This document shows, in pieces, positions 41,855 through 49,501 of a stretch of 64,000 bases of DNA (positions are counted from its first letter, which is position 1; each line of letters begins with the position of its first letter). The notes under the pieces were generated by a model that ran no database searches, was not told the origin of the DNA, and worked only from the letters and a program-made list of their open reading frames with translations. The stretch comes from Ornithobacterium rhinotracheale DSM 15997. Lineage in GTDB: Bacteria; Bacteroidota; Bacteroidia; Flavobacteriales; Weeksellaceae. The stretch covers positions 1,183,501 to 1,247,500 of the forward strand of contig NC_018016.1 of NCBI RefSeq assembly GCF_000265465.1, written 5' to 3'. The position numbers and the translations under genes are program-made.

Positions 41855-43153
41855 ATGAGCAAAATTGGATTTAAACAAAAGAATAGCCAAAAAAAGACTT
41901 TAAACATTAGCCAAGTGCTAGTGGTAAAACCCGAAAGGCACAGCTCCTTAGATATTGAAAACTGGATAACCGCTATCTCGCAGGCTTATCGAGGCAGGCG
42001 TCAAAAGCTCGTGGAGCTTTACAATAACTTACTAATGGACGGCGTACTATACGAAGCCATGGACAAGCGTGTGCGCGCCATAACGAATGCCAATCTCACC
42101 TTTCAAAAAGACGGCAAAGAGATAGAGGAGCTTTGGGACTTGATAGACACGCCCGAATTTGAAAAATTACTCCGTGAAATTTTACTTTCTAAATTTTACG
42201 GCAAATCCATCGTGGAGCTTGATTTTTCAAATGGTTTTAAGGTGCAAAGTATCGACCGCCGACACATTGACACGCTGCATAAGTTAATTTTAAAAGACAC
42301 CTCCAGCGATGAGGGCATTCCTTACGAGGATAACGATTTTATTTTAAACATTGGCGATGATAAAGACTTAGGGATATTTGCGCGCACGGCACCTTACGCC
42401 ATATTTAAACGAAATGGAGGTGCAGATTATGCGCAATTCTGCGAGCTGTTTGGCATTCCGCAGCTCATCGGAAAATACGACCCCGACGATGAAAATGGAC
42501 AGAAAGAAATGGAGGAATCGTTTAGGAAACGAGGGGCGGCGGCTGATATGGTTTTAAGCAATAAAAGCTCGGTAGAAACCTTGCAAACCAGTCAATCCAA
42601 CGGCGCAGTGCATCGTGAGTTTTTGGAGCATTGGGACAAACAAATATTAATCAGCGCACAGGGGCAAACGATGACCACCACCGATGGAACTTCACTCGCT
42701 CAGGCAAAAGTGCATGGCAACACAGAAAACGACCTAAACAAAGCAGATAAAATCTTTGTTCGTCGCTTTTTAAACCAAGAGCTTAAACCGCGACTTGAAA
42801 AAAGAGGCTATCCAGTAGCGGGCGGCTTCTTTAATTTCATCGACGAAAAAGAAGATTTAAAAGCCATAGACAAATTAAGTGTTGCCGAGCGTGTAAATCA
42901 GCTTACCGCCGATGGTGTAGATGATGATTACTTCTATGAGGAATTTGGATTGCCTCGAGGGGCTAAGAGCAAAGAACGAGAGCAAGAAGAACCTGCAGAC
43001 GAACCAGAAGAAGAGGAAATCCAAACGGATGACCCCCCTAAGGAAAAACATAAAAACAAACCAAAAAACACGCCCAAAGTCAAAAAAGTACAAGCCAAAG
43101 ATTTATCCTTATTTGACAAGCTAAAGGATTTTTTCGCCCACGCTCCTCGGTAG
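41855..43153 (+). CDS. Portal protein (Mu gp29-like)
   Basis: 432 aa, DUF935 family: ..DNLLMDGVLYEAM-type region (..LLMDGVLYEAMDKRVRAITN..), ..EKLLREILLSKFYGKSIVEL.., ..YAQFCELFGIPQLIGKYD.., ..RRFLNQELKPRLEKRGYP... Forms the DNA gate of the head. The C-terminal 80 residues are highly charged linker (Glu/Lys/Pro). Near its end a -1 frameshift signal leads into the MuF frame, so part of the protein may be made as a portal-MuF fusion. Confidence 0.88.
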   Translation: MSKIGFKQKNSQKKTLNISQVLVVKPERHSSLDIENWITAISQAYRGRRQKLVELYNNLLMDGVLYEAMDKRVRAITNANLTFQKDGKEIEELWDLIDTPEFEKLLREILLSKFYGKSIVELDFSNGFKVQSIDRRHIDTLHKLILKDTSSDEGIPYEDNDFILNIGDDKDLGIFARTAPYAIFKRNGGADYAQFCELFGIPQLIGKYDPDDENGQKEMEESFRKRGAAADMVLSNKSSVETLQTSQSNGAVHREFLEHWDKQILISAQGQTMTTTDGTSLAQAKVHGNTENDLNKADKIFVRRFLNQELKPRLEKRGYPVAGGFFNFIDEKEDLKAIDKLSVAERVNQLTADGVDDDYFYEEFGLPRGAKSKEREQEEPADEPEEEEIQTDDPPKEKHKNKPKNTPKVKKVQAKDLSLFDKLKDFFAHAPR

Positions 43154-43174
43154 AACTTAGCCTATACGAGGAGC
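43129..43174 (+). promoter_or_regulatory. Programmed -1 frameshift signal, portal to MuF
   Basis: Slippery heptamer T TTT TTC in the portal frame (43129-43135), a 6-nt spacer (GCCCAC), then a perfect 8-bp stem GCTCCTCG (43142-43149) / CGAGGAGC (43167-43174) with a 17-nt loop. The portal stop TAG (43151-43153) is inside the loop. Confidence 0.75.
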
Positions 43175-44529
43175 TGGATTGGCAGGCTCTGGAAAAAGAG
43201 TATAAAGGTTGCTGTGGGCAAGTTGAACAAGCCCATCTTTCCGCTGGATTTGATACCGAATTTAGGCAGGAATTTACAAAGCTCATGAAAGAAATGTATT
43301 TGCAAAAAAACAAGCATTCTTTGCGGCATAAAGGTGTCGTTCGAGCCACTTTCAACAAATTATGGCAAGGGGTAGAGGGGGAAATAAAACCTATCATAAA
43401 TGAGGATTTAAAAATTGAAAATGCTCCATTTATCCAAAAAATGAAAGACAATGTTTGGGAGTTTTCTATGGCTAAAAATACCGCTGACAATATTGCACTA
43501 AATAACGCACTTATTTCTCCAAATGGAAAAGTGAGAAGCTGGAATGAGTTTAGAAAGGAAGCTCTAAAAATCATTGACCGCTCAGCTCGTTATTTAAAAA
43601 CAGAGTATAACACGGCTGTAGCCAGTGCTCGCATGGCGGCAAAATGGGAAAGATTTCAAAGAGAAAAACACATATACCCTTATGCTAAATTCTTTGTCGT
43701 TCAAGATAACCATACCTCCGATATTTGCGCGCCTCTGCATGGTGTAGTAGTGCCATGGGATCATCCATTACTTAAAACGCATTTTCCTCCCAATCACTTC
43801 AATTGCCGTACAGATGTGGAAGCCGTAAGATATGAGGAACCTACACCGAACGAACAAATAAAAGCACCCGATATTCCTCAAAATTTCAGAAATAACATAG
43901 GGATTACCGGAAAGATATTTGCAGAAAATAGCCTGTATTTTGAAAAGCTAAATGAATACTTTACAGAAGACGAACAAAAGGTTATTCTAGGAGAATTAAT
44001 GTCGGAAGAACAAAGTTTTGTTTCTAGATATGTAAGCGAAAAAACAGAGGGTGTATTGAGAGTAAACATTAATCCCGATCTAAAAGATTTACCTACAAAT
44101 TTATACTTGGGTAAACTTATAGTGGACGACCACAAAGCCAAAGTAGATATTTTAGCACATCTCGAGGGTAGAAAAAATCCCGAATTTAGGATTGATGGAA
44201 TTATTGGAGATGCTACCAATAGAAATAAAGACACTAAACCTCAAAATTTCATCACTAATTCTGTTAGAAAGCTTTATGATAGTGAACAATTGGGAGGATT
44301 TGACAAGGCTTGTTTAGTGATGAATTTTGGAGAAATAAATAATGTTTCTGTAAAAAACAAAAAACGAGCGGCTTCTGAATTACAAGAAAGTTTTAAGAAA
44401 TTTGACAAATTAGAATTTGTGATTTTATTTGCTAATGGAAAAGTTTGGAGAATTGACAGAGTTACTGCTTTAATGACTCCATCAAATGACTTTAAAATAA
44501 AATTTGCACAATTTATTGATAAAAAATAA
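43135..44529 (+). CDS. MuF-type head morphogenesis protein with C-terminal CdiA-like toxin domain
   Basis: Coding frame of 464 codons that runs on from the portal in the -1 frame; there is no ATG, GTG or TTG before 43285, although residues before it (..VELSLYEELDWQALEKEYKG..) are clearly coding. MuF region: ..YKGCCGQVEQAHLSAGFDTE.., ..ILRSARYL-type helices and ..DNHTSDICAPLHGVVVPWDH.., ..FPPNHFNCRTDVEAV.. (the conserved MuF Cys/His cluster). After about 43860 a different, AT-richer domain follows: ..GRKNPEFRIDGIIGDATNRN.., ..QNFITNSVRKLYDSEQ.., ..FVILFANGKVWRIDRV, resembling CdiA C-terminal nucleases. No immunity gene is evident next to it. Confidence 0.75.
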   Translation, partial: RPRSSVELSLYEELDWQALEKEYKGCCGQVEQAHLSAGFDTEFRQEFTKLMKEMYLQKNKHSLRHKGVVRATFNKLWQGVEGEIKPIINEDLKIENAPFIQKMKDNVWEFSMAKNTADNIALNNALISPNGKVRSWNEFRKEALKIIDRSARYLKTEYNTAVASARMAAKWERFQREKHIYPYAKFFVVQDNHTSDICAPLHGVVVPWDHPLLKTHFPPNHFNCRTDVEAVRYEEPTPNEQIKAPDIPQNFRNNIGITGKIFAENSLYFEKLNEYFTEDEQKVILGELMSEEQSFVSRYVSEKTEGVLRVNINPDLKDLPTNLYLGKLIVDDHKAKVDILAHLEGRKNPEFRIDGIIGDATNRNKDTKPQNFITNSVRKLYDSEQLGGFDKACLVMNFGEINNVSVKNKKRAASELQESFKKFDKLEFVILFANGKVWRIDRVTALMTPSNDFKIKFAQFIDKK

Positions 44530-44533
44530 ACTT

Positions 44534-44558
44534 GGGCAAGTAGATTGCCTACTTGCCC
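44534..44558 (+). other. Perfect 10-bp hairpin after the MuF-toxin gene
   Basis: GGGCAAGTAG / CTACTTGCCC with loop ATTGC, 5 bp after the stop codon. There is no T-run, so it is not a standard terminator; a second small stem CCGCA/TGCGG follows. It may stabilise mRNA or mark the edge of an exchanged toxin module. Confidence 0.55.
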
Positions 44559-44635
44559 GCATTCATCTGCGGATTGGTTTGCACCGCTCCGACTTGTCTT
44601 GCAAATATACAAAAACTAAACCAAATAATAAACAA

Positions 44636-45160
44636 ATGAATAGAAATTTAGAACAGGTGATGCGTGCCATAGAACAAAGAACGCATCAATTTTTAGATGA
44701 TTTGCCAATTATAATAGCAAACGAGGCTTTACTTTTCGCCAAAGAAAATTTTGACCAGCAAAGTTGGCAAGGAAGTAGCGTAGAGCCTTGGGCTCCGAGA
44801 AAAGACAAAGAAAATGAAAGGAGTTTGCTTGTCAATACCGGTAATTTACGACGAAGTATTGATAAGGAAAACGCCAAAATAGAGCCCAAAGCCAATGGGG
44901 TAACGATAACTATCGGTAGTGATGTCCCCTATGCCCGCGCACATAATTTTGGGTTTTCTGGCGTTGTAGAACAAAATGTGGGAGAGCATCGCCGAAAGTC
45001 TAAAAAAGGAAAAGAATACTTTGTAAAAGCCCATAGAAGAAATATGAAAATGAATATCCCTAAGCGACAATTTATCGGAGACTTTAACGATAGCCCTATT
45101 TTTGCCGATAAAATTAAGGAAATCATAAAATTAGAAGCTAAGAAAATAACGAATATTTAA
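44636..45160 (+). CDS. Virion morphogenesis protein (Mu gpG / gp31-like)
   Basis: 174 aa from 44636 (MNRNLEQVMRAIEQRTHQFL); the upstream in-frame extension would run through the hairpins and MuF end and is unlikely. Features of phage_tail_S / gpG: ..SVEPWAPRKDKENERSLLVN.., ..GNLRRSIDKENAKIEPKAN.., ..SDVPYARAHNFG.., ..IPKRQFIGDF.... Completes heads or joins tails. Confidence 0.8.
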   Translation: MNRNLEQVMRAIEQRTHQFLDDLPIIIANEALLFAKENFDQQSWQGSSVEPWAPRKDKENERSLLVNTGNLRRSIDKENAKIEPKANGVTITIGSDVPYARAHNFGFSGVVEQNVGEHRRKSKKGKEYFVKAHRRNMKMNIPKRQFIGDFNDSPIFADKIKEIIKLEAKKITNI

Positions 45161-45163
45161 ACC

Positions 45164-45595
45164 ATGAAAAAACTCTATTTAAAACTCTTTGAAATGCTAA
45201 AAGAAATCCCAGAAATAAATTATATTGATTTAAACTATGGGCAGCTATTCGAGAGCAAACCACCGCTTGATTATCCCGCTGTATTGATTGGAATTAACAT
45301 TATAAGTTCCGACGACTTTCATAATGTATTCCAGCAAATAAACGCAGATTTCACGCTTACCATTGTAGATAAGCACTGGGATACGGACTCGCTAACAGAG
45401 GACGAGCGCAGAGAGCAGGCGTTATCTTATTTAGATTTGTCGGAAAAAATATACAGAAAATTGCAAGGCTACGAGGATGCGCATTTCGAAACCTTTTCAC
45501 GCATAAGCGTTACGGAGCAACCTTTGAGAAAAGGTTTAAGGATAATTGCCGAGCGTTATTCTTGTGGCTGGAAGGAGGATTGTGCCACACCATAA
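45164..45595 (+). CDS. Head-tail joining / tail completion protein
   Basis: 143 aa, beginning MKKLYLKLFEMLKEIPEINY, with ..FTLTIVDKHWDTDSLTEDER... Position after gpG and size fit a Mu gp37-like or tail-terminator protein. Its 3' end overlaps the convergent HTH gene by 86 bp. Confidence 0.6.
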   Translation: MKKLYLKLFEMLKEIPEINYIDLNYGQLFESKPPLDYPAVLIGINIISSDDFHNVFQQINADFTLTIVDKHWDTDSLTEDERREQALSYLDLSEKIYRKLQGYEDAHFETFSRISVTEQPLRKGLRIIAERYSCGWKEDCATP

Positions 45596-45842
45596 ACGGG
45601 TATATTTTGCGCAATGCCGGCACATCTACACCTTGGCGCTCCAGCCTATATAGATTACTAGAATTCTTGTTAATAATGGCATTTATGCGATTTTGAGTAA
45701 GGTCAAATTCAAGGCTTAAAGCCTCCATACAACGCGAATATTTATACTCCAAAATGTGGGAGTAATAATAATAGCGCGCTACGAGTTTTTCGTTGCGATA
45801 ACGGAGCAGCCCTGTATTTCTGCCTTTTGAATTGATTGCCAT
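45510..45842 (-). CDS. Small HTH protein, candidate late-gene activator
   Basis: 110 aa, basic and Tyr-rich, with HTH-like spacing ..MEALSLEFDLTQNRINAIIN... It lies after the early-operon terminator and before the late operons, exactly where Mu has Mor and C. It could bind the paired ATAGTGCTA sites at 39349-39391. This role is inferred from place and motif only. Confidence 0.5.
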   Translation of the reverse strand: MAINSKGRNTGLLRYRNEKLVARYYYYSHILEYKYSRCMEALSLEFDLTQNRINAIINKNSSNLYRLERQGVDVPALRKIYPFMVWHNPPSSHKNNARQLSLNLFSKVAP

Positions 45843-45853
45843 ACCACAAAAAT

Positions 45854-45889
45854 AAAAAACCCTAAGTTATTACGCAACTTAGGGTTTTA
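45854..45889. terminator. Terminator at the end of the early operon
   Basis: AAAACCCTAAGTT and AACTTAGGGTTTT form a perfect 13-bp stem with a 7-nt loop; A- and T-runs on both sides make it usable in either direction. Confidence 0.88.
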
Positions 45890-45900
45890 TTATCATTTTA

Positions 45901-46326
45901 TCAACTCTCCCACACACGATTGTTGATGTAGGTTTCTGGGTAAGCCAGCGCGGTTCCGTCGCGGGACTTGGCGCTTTTGTAAATGCTTATATAGTTTAAG
46001 CACTGGGTGCGTTCGGTATCATTCAGAGCCTCCCATAATTGCTCACAGCGTTTTTTCTTGCCTGCAAAGTTGCCGCAAGTCTTCCAGAACCGCTCAAAAC
46101 TTAAATCGGCGGGCATTTCTTCTATCTTGCCGTACTTGATGGCTTTTTTCATTTCTAGCATTTGACCAATGCGTATCGGCGTTGCCTTTTGTAATAGTTC
46201 TCCATGCGTCTGCGCATCCATTTGCGCTTCAATTTTCAGTATTTTTAAATAGCCGTTTTCTGCGTAGTGGTAGGTGACGGAGCCTTGAAATTTAGGACTT
46301 GTCATTACAAAAATTCTTTCTTTCAT
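45901..46326 (-). CDS. Hypothetical early prophage protein, 141 aa
   Basis: Soluble protein (..YHYAENGYLKILKIEAQMDA.., ..CEQLWEALNDTERTQCLNYI..). Last gene before the early terminator; ATG overlap with the gene before it. Unknown function; such proteins recur in Mu-like phages of Bacteroidota. Confidence 0.6.
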   Translation of the reverse strand: MKERIFVMTSPKFQGSVTYHYAENGYLKILKIEAQMDAQTHGELLQKATPIRIGQMLEMKKAIKYGKIEEMPADLSFERFWKTCGNFAGKKKRCEQLWEALNDTERTQCLNYISIYKSAKSRDGTALAYPETYINNRVWES

Positions 46327-46655
46327 GGTTGTAATTGTTCAAAAATTTGAGAATTAATCATTAAAACGGAATGTTTTTCATAAAAAGAATCATGAGGTAA
46401 TAGCTCTCTAACCCTCATTAATACCTCTGAAAGCGCGTAAGCTTCGTAATATTTCAGAATAAGCTTAAATTCTTTCTTTTGTGGTTCATTTCTCTTTTCC
46501 ACTTGCTTTTTCAAAAGCTTAGTAAGTAGTTCATCAAATATGCTTTGCACCGCCATTTGCGCTGGAGCTTTCCCAGTTATTGTTGGCACTTTTTCTAGTG
46601 CAATAAGCATAGCATTTAAATGCGCAGGATTTAGTTTAATTGTTACTTTTTTCAT
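46323..46655 (-). CDS. Hypothetical early prophage protein, 110 aa
   Basis: Helical, Leu/Lys-rich (..LLTKLLKKQVEKRNEPQKKE..). No family recognised. Four-base overlap with the next gene. Confidence 0.55.
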   Translation of the reverse strand: MKKVTIKLNPAHLNAMLIALEKVPTITGKAPAQMAVQSIFDELLTKLLKKQVEKRNEPQKKEFKLILKYYEAYALSEVLMRVRELLPHDSFYEKHSVLMINSQIFEQLQP

Positions 46656-46660
46656 AGTCT

Positions 46661-47125
46661 TTAATTTTCGCTAGGTTTTCCCCCTAATTTTCTAAACCAA
46701 GGCTTAGAACCTGCTACTTTGCGATAAGTATCTTCTTTCCTTTCCATAGATTTAAACTGCTTTACTAGTTCCTTTAATTCTCTTAAATCATAGTCTTTTA
46801 AAGGCTTATGCAGAATGCTACTTTTAAGCATAAAGTTATTAAATGGCGCCCAACTTTCGGAGCTGTGAACGCCAATTTTAGTAGCTATTTTAAGCACAAT
46901 AGAACGCAGGCGTTTCTTCTCATCTTCAATCTCTAAATGTGTTACATAATCATTTAAATTAGCCTTGGGTGCATAGCATTTAAGCAAAAGGGTTAGCTCT
47001 TTTTCGTTAAGCTCCTCCAGCAAGGTGGTTCTGCCATCGCTCATCGCCGATACATTAAGTGCCAAATCAACCGCCGAAACACCTTTATTTGCCACTATTT
47101 GTTGTATTTTTTCTATTGTTTTCAT
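46661..47125 (-). CDS. Hypothetical early prophage protein, 154 aa
   Basis: Helical (..VSAVDLALNVSAMSDGRTTL.., ..LRELKELVKQFKSMERKED..). In the place where Mu-like phages have gp16/GemA-type regulators, but I see no motif that proves the relation. Overlaps the gene before it by four bases. Confidence 0.55.
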   Translation of the reverse strand: MKTIEKIQQIVANKGVSAVDLALNVSAMSDGRTTLLEELNEKELTLLLKCYAPKANLNDYVTHLEIEDEKKRLRSIVLKIATKIGVHSSESWAPFNNFMLKSSILHKPLKDYDLRELKELVKQFKSMERKEDTYRKVAGSKPWFRKLGGKPSEN

Positions 47126-47280
47126 TCTCTAATAATAAAAATAGTGTCTATAAATTCGATTTTCTCGGCATTTGGAAAGCGTTTGGCTACCATTTCTAGG
47201 CTCTCTGCTGCCACATACTTTTCGTAGCTAGTTCTATCTACAAAGTCGGGTTCTGAAAGGTAAATTTTATATAGTTTCAT
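47122..47280 (-). CDS. Hypothetical early prophage protein, 52 aa
   Basis: Starts MKLYKIYLSEPDFVDRTSYE and ends ..EKIEFIDTIFIIRE, with ATGA overlap to the next gene. Small soluble protein of unknown role. Confidence 0.6.
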   Translation of the reverse strand: MKLYKIYLSEPDFVDRTSYEKYVAAESLEMVAKRFPNAEKIEFIDTIFIIRE

Positions 47281-47290
47281 TTTTTAATCT

Positions 47291-47482
47291 TTATTTCAAT
47301 TTATAAGTTTTACTATCTATTCGTTCATATTTAAATCCGAGTTGAAATTTCTCTTGCTCTAATTTTTTTGCTTTAGCCAAGGCTTTCAAGGCTTTGTCTC
47401 GCTCCAGCTTTCTGACGGCTTCTGGAGTAAGCTTAACTCCTTCAAATTTTAGTGCTTTTTCTCGTTCTCTTTTGCGTGGCAT
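47291..47482 (-). CDS. Hypothetical early prophage protein, 63 aa, very basic
   Basis: Lys/Arg-rich helix (..LERDKALKALAKAKKLEQEK..), suggesting nucleic-acid binding. Its ATG is 22 nt after a tRNA-like minihelix element. Confidence 0.6.
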   Translation of the reverse strand: MPRKREREKALKFEGVKLTPEAVRKLERDKALKALAKAKKLEQEKFQLGFKYERIDSKTYKLK

Positions 47483-47504
47483 ATTTTGTTGTTTTTTAAT
47501 TTGT

Positions 47505-47544
47505 CCCCGCCGAGGGCTCGAACCTCGGAGCTTGCCAATCGGGG
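47505..47544 (-). ncRNA. tRNA-like minihelix element 1
   Basis: Leftward RNA: outer stem CCCCG/CGGGG, 11-nt bulge ATTGGCAAGCT, inner stem CCGAGG/CCTCGG, 7-nt loop TTCGAGC identical to a tRNA T-loop, then ACA. It ends 22 nt before the 63-aa gene. See the finding on this family. Confidence 0.7.
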
Positions 47545-47644
47545 TACCTTACCAGATTTCTGACTGCATTTTCTTGGTAGATTTAGGACAGCCATCGAGT
47601 AGCAGAAACAATCGTGAGTCATCACTTTATCCTGTGTTACTTGC

Positions 47645-47684
47645 CCCAGCCGATGACTTGCACATCGGTGTCTGCTTGTCTGGG
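47645..47684 (-). ncRNA. tRNA-like minihelix element 2 (variant loop)
   Basis: Same 40-nt plan: CCCAG/CTGGG outer stem, bulge ACAAGCAGACA, inner stem CCGATG/CATCGG, loop TGCAAGT, then GCA. Both stems differ from element 1 by compensatory changes. GTTAC/GTAAC flank it as an extra stem. Confidence 0.6.
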
Positions 47685-47705
47685 TAACTATGAAGAATTT
47701 TAAAC

Positions 47706-47816
47706 TTATATTTTGTTTAAAAAGTCGTTATCATCATCGTCAAAGTCCGATAAAAAAATGCCGAGTATAAATCCCGCTACCACGAAAAATGTGGCGATAA
47801 AACCAATCCAAGCCAT
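47706..47816 (-). CDS. 36-aa membrane peptide
   Basis: MAWIGFIATFFVVAGFILGI is one TM helix; the tail is acidic (..SDFDDDDNDF..). TAATG overlap with the stop of the preceding gene supports it. Confidence 0.6.
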   Translation of the reverse strand: MAWIGFIATFFVVAGFILGIFLSDFDDDDNDFLNKI

Positions 47817-48496
47817 TACGCCTCGTATTTTTCGTTTACTGGAAATAAATCATCTACATTCGTCCCCTCTGGAAAATCAACCGCTGAAATTGAAAGCGGA
47901 ATATTCACTTTTTTGCCCTGTGCGTCGGTATAGCTAGCGTCTACGAAAAAGGCAGAACGCTGTGGCTTATAAGCTTGGCGGATAATGTTTACAGCGTCAA
48001 GAAATTCCTCGTTGTTTATTTCCTCTGCTAATTTTGTGAGTTCAATTACTCGGCTAGCCTTCAAATTGCCTTTGCTGTCTTGCTTGAGTAGCCTTTGGAT
48101 TACTTTCACCAAATTAGCAGAGTTATCATCCTTTGCCAGGCTTTGCAAAAAATCCCTCACTTTCTGAATACCGGCAGTTACGCTATCATCCCAATTGTCA
48201 ATTATCCGAAAACCATAAGTTATGCTGTTGCCTTTTTCATCACTAAAGGTGTGCGACTGCTGCGTATCTTTTACGCCAAAAACTTCATTTTTAGTCTCTA
48301 ACAATATTTTTAAGTTCTCAAAGGCAAACAATTTGACTTGGCTAATGTTTTGGCTTAAAGTCTTCAACATTCCCGCAATTCGCGGTAATTCTTCGTTTAC
48401 TAAATCTTTGTAGGCTTTTCTTTCGCCTGCTTTCTCTTGCTCTCGGCGTTTAAGCTCCGCCGCCAATTCTTCTGTGGTTAAATTTTCTAAGCTCAT
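47816..48496 (-). CDS. DUF3164-like early phage protein
   Basis: 226 aa. ..ENLKILLETKNEVFGVKD.., ..YGFRIIDNWDDSVTAGIQKV.., ..LKASRVIELTKLAEEINNEE.. and ..LSISAVDFPEGTNVDDLFPV resemble the DUF3164 family found in the early operon of Mu-like phages. Probably DNA-metabolism related; no catalytic motif visible. Confidence 0.6.
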   Translation of the reverse strand: MSLENLTTEELAAELKRREQEKAGERKAYKDLVNEELPRIAGMLKTLSQNISQVKLFAFENLKILLETKNEVFGVKDTQQSHTFSDEKGNSITYGFRIIDNWDDSVTAGIQKVRDFLQSLAKDDNSANLVKVIQRLLKQDSKGNLKASRVIELTKLAEEINNEEFLDAVNIIRQAYKPQRSAFFVDASYTDAQGKKVNIPLSISAVDFPEGTNVDDLFPVNEKYEA

Positions 48497-48729
48497 TTTA
48501 TTGATTGTTTTTTAAAAGTTTCTTTATTAATTCTAAGGGTTACACCTTTCCCTGAACGCTTGATGATTGAATTACCGACGATATCCATATTTTCGCGCGT
48601 AGCGTATAATTTGGTTAGTGATTCGTTATTAAATTCATTCTGATGAACTTTTACAAATCTTTCATCTTCTGTAATAGATGCTTCTGGAAAAATCTCCTTT
48701 AGTCTATTTTTTAAATCTTTTTCGCTCAT
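48493..48729 (-). CDS. Small early protein, paralogue of the 64-aa protein
   Basis: 78 aa: ..LKEIFPEASITEDERFVKVH.. and ..IKRSGKGVTLRI.. match ..VQEFFPKASVKEEKDTFKIH.. and ..LKRSGTGITLTI.. of the protein at 48982-49176. Unknown function. A possible 14-aa leader frame (MVERIISEAQKQEL) precedes it with ATGA overlap. Confidence 0.6.
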   Translation of the reverse strand: MSEKDLKNRLKEIFPEASITEDERFVKVHQNEFNNESLTKLYATRENMDIVGNSIIKRSGKGVTLRINKETFKKQSIK

Positions 48730-48778
48730 AATTCTTGTTTTTGTGCCTCTGAAATAATTCTTTCTACCATCTCAATTG

Positions 48779-48976
48779 CTAATTCTTTGCTCTTAATTTT
48801 TCAAACATTTTCTTTGCTGTTTCTTCCGTTTTTACGCCTATATTAAAAGAAATCCTCGCTCCGTCATCTTCAAATTGAACTTTAATTTCGGGTTGATTTT
48901 CATCTAGGTCAAAATCTTTTGTAATTAGTATTTGCCCAAGCTCTGCGCTATCGTGAATAATTGCAAATTTTTCCAT
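48779..48976 (-). CDS. Hypothetical early prophage protein, 65 aa
   Basis: Acidic, mixed alpha/beta (..PEIKVQFEDDGARISFNIGV..). Lies between the two paralogous small genes, with a 5-bp gap to the one before. Confidence 0.6.
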   Translation of the reverse strand: MEKFAIIHDSAELGQILITKDFDLDENQPEIKVQFEDDGARISFNIGVKTEETAKKMFEKLRAKN

Positions 48977-48981
48977 TGTGT

Positions 48982-49176
48982 TTATTTTTTAATCGTTAAT
49001 GTTATGCCTGTTCCGCTGCGTTTCAAGGTTCCAAACTTGCTGTAGGTGTAGTGAAATTCTGCTAAATCTTCCAGTTTCAATTCCTCTGCGTGAATTTTGA
49101 AAGTGTCTTTTTCCTCTTTGACTGATGCTTTCGGAAAAAACTCTTGAACCATCTTTTTTGTTATTGTTTCGTTCAT
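48982..49176 (-). CDS. Small early protein, 64 aa, paralogue of the 78-aa protein
   Basis: See 48493-48729 for the shared motifs. Duplicated small early genes are usual where phages carry anti-host functions, but no function can be assigned. Confidence 0.6.
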   Translation of the reverse strand: MNETITKKMVQEFFPKASVKEEKDTFKIHAEELKLEDLAEFHYTYSKFGTLKRSGTGITLTIKK

Positions 49177-49181
49177 TTTTT

Positions 49182-49340
49182 TTATTTTAATTCTTCGAAA
49201 TAAAGTTTTATGAATGTTCCTTTTTCATCTTCGCCCTCTGATATTTTTTCTTTATCTCCGTGCAAATAAATGTGGAAGTTTTTATCTAGTCTCAAGACTA
49301 TTAATTTTCTTCCCTCTAGTAGTTTTTTAAGTTTTCCCAT
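49182..49340 (-). CDS. Hypothetical early prophage protein, 52 aa
   Basis: Starts MGKLKKLLEGRKLIVLRLDK and ends ..GTFIKLYFEELK. Gap of 2 bp to the gene before. Unknown. Confidence 0.55.
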   Translation of the reverse strand: MGKLKKLLEGRKLIVLRLDKNFHIYLHGDKEKISEGEDEKGTFIKLYFEELK

Positions 49341-49342
49341 AT

Positions 49343-49501
49343 TTAAAATTGTTTTAAAAAGTTTTTAAATGCTGTTTTTTCTTCTTCTGTTGGCGTGTCG
49401 AAAGGCGTTACCCATTCGCCCTGTTCGTTCTGAATAAATGCTTTGCCATTTACTACATAATGCTGGCTATGCACGCGCTGAATTTTAATTTTATTGCTCA
49501 T
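49343..49501 (-). CDS. Hypothetical early prophage protein, 52 aa
   Basis: Start at 49501 (MSNKIKIQRVHSQHYVVNGK), chosen because it overlaps the stop of the preceding gene as ATGA; the frame is open 8 codons further up. Contains ..FIQNEQGEWVTPFDTPTEEE... Unknown. Confidence 0.6.
   Translation of the reverse strand: MSNKIKIQRVHSQHYVVNGKAFIQNEQGEWVTPFDTPTEEEKTAFKNFLKQF

Noticed and set aside
43080-43574. Leftward frames opposite the portal-MuF junction
   Set aside because: Antisense to clearly coding portal and MuF sequence.
44530-44635. Another copy of the tRNA-like minihelix in plus orientation
   Set aside because: Shares only short words (TACTTGCCC) with element 2; loop is 6 nt and the 11-nt bulge and outer stem are absent.
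47505-47544. A complete tRNA gene on the minus strand
   Set aside because: Only the T-arm and acceptor helix are formed; no D-arm, anticodon arm or matching 7-bp acceptor can be built, and the bulge is always 11 nt.
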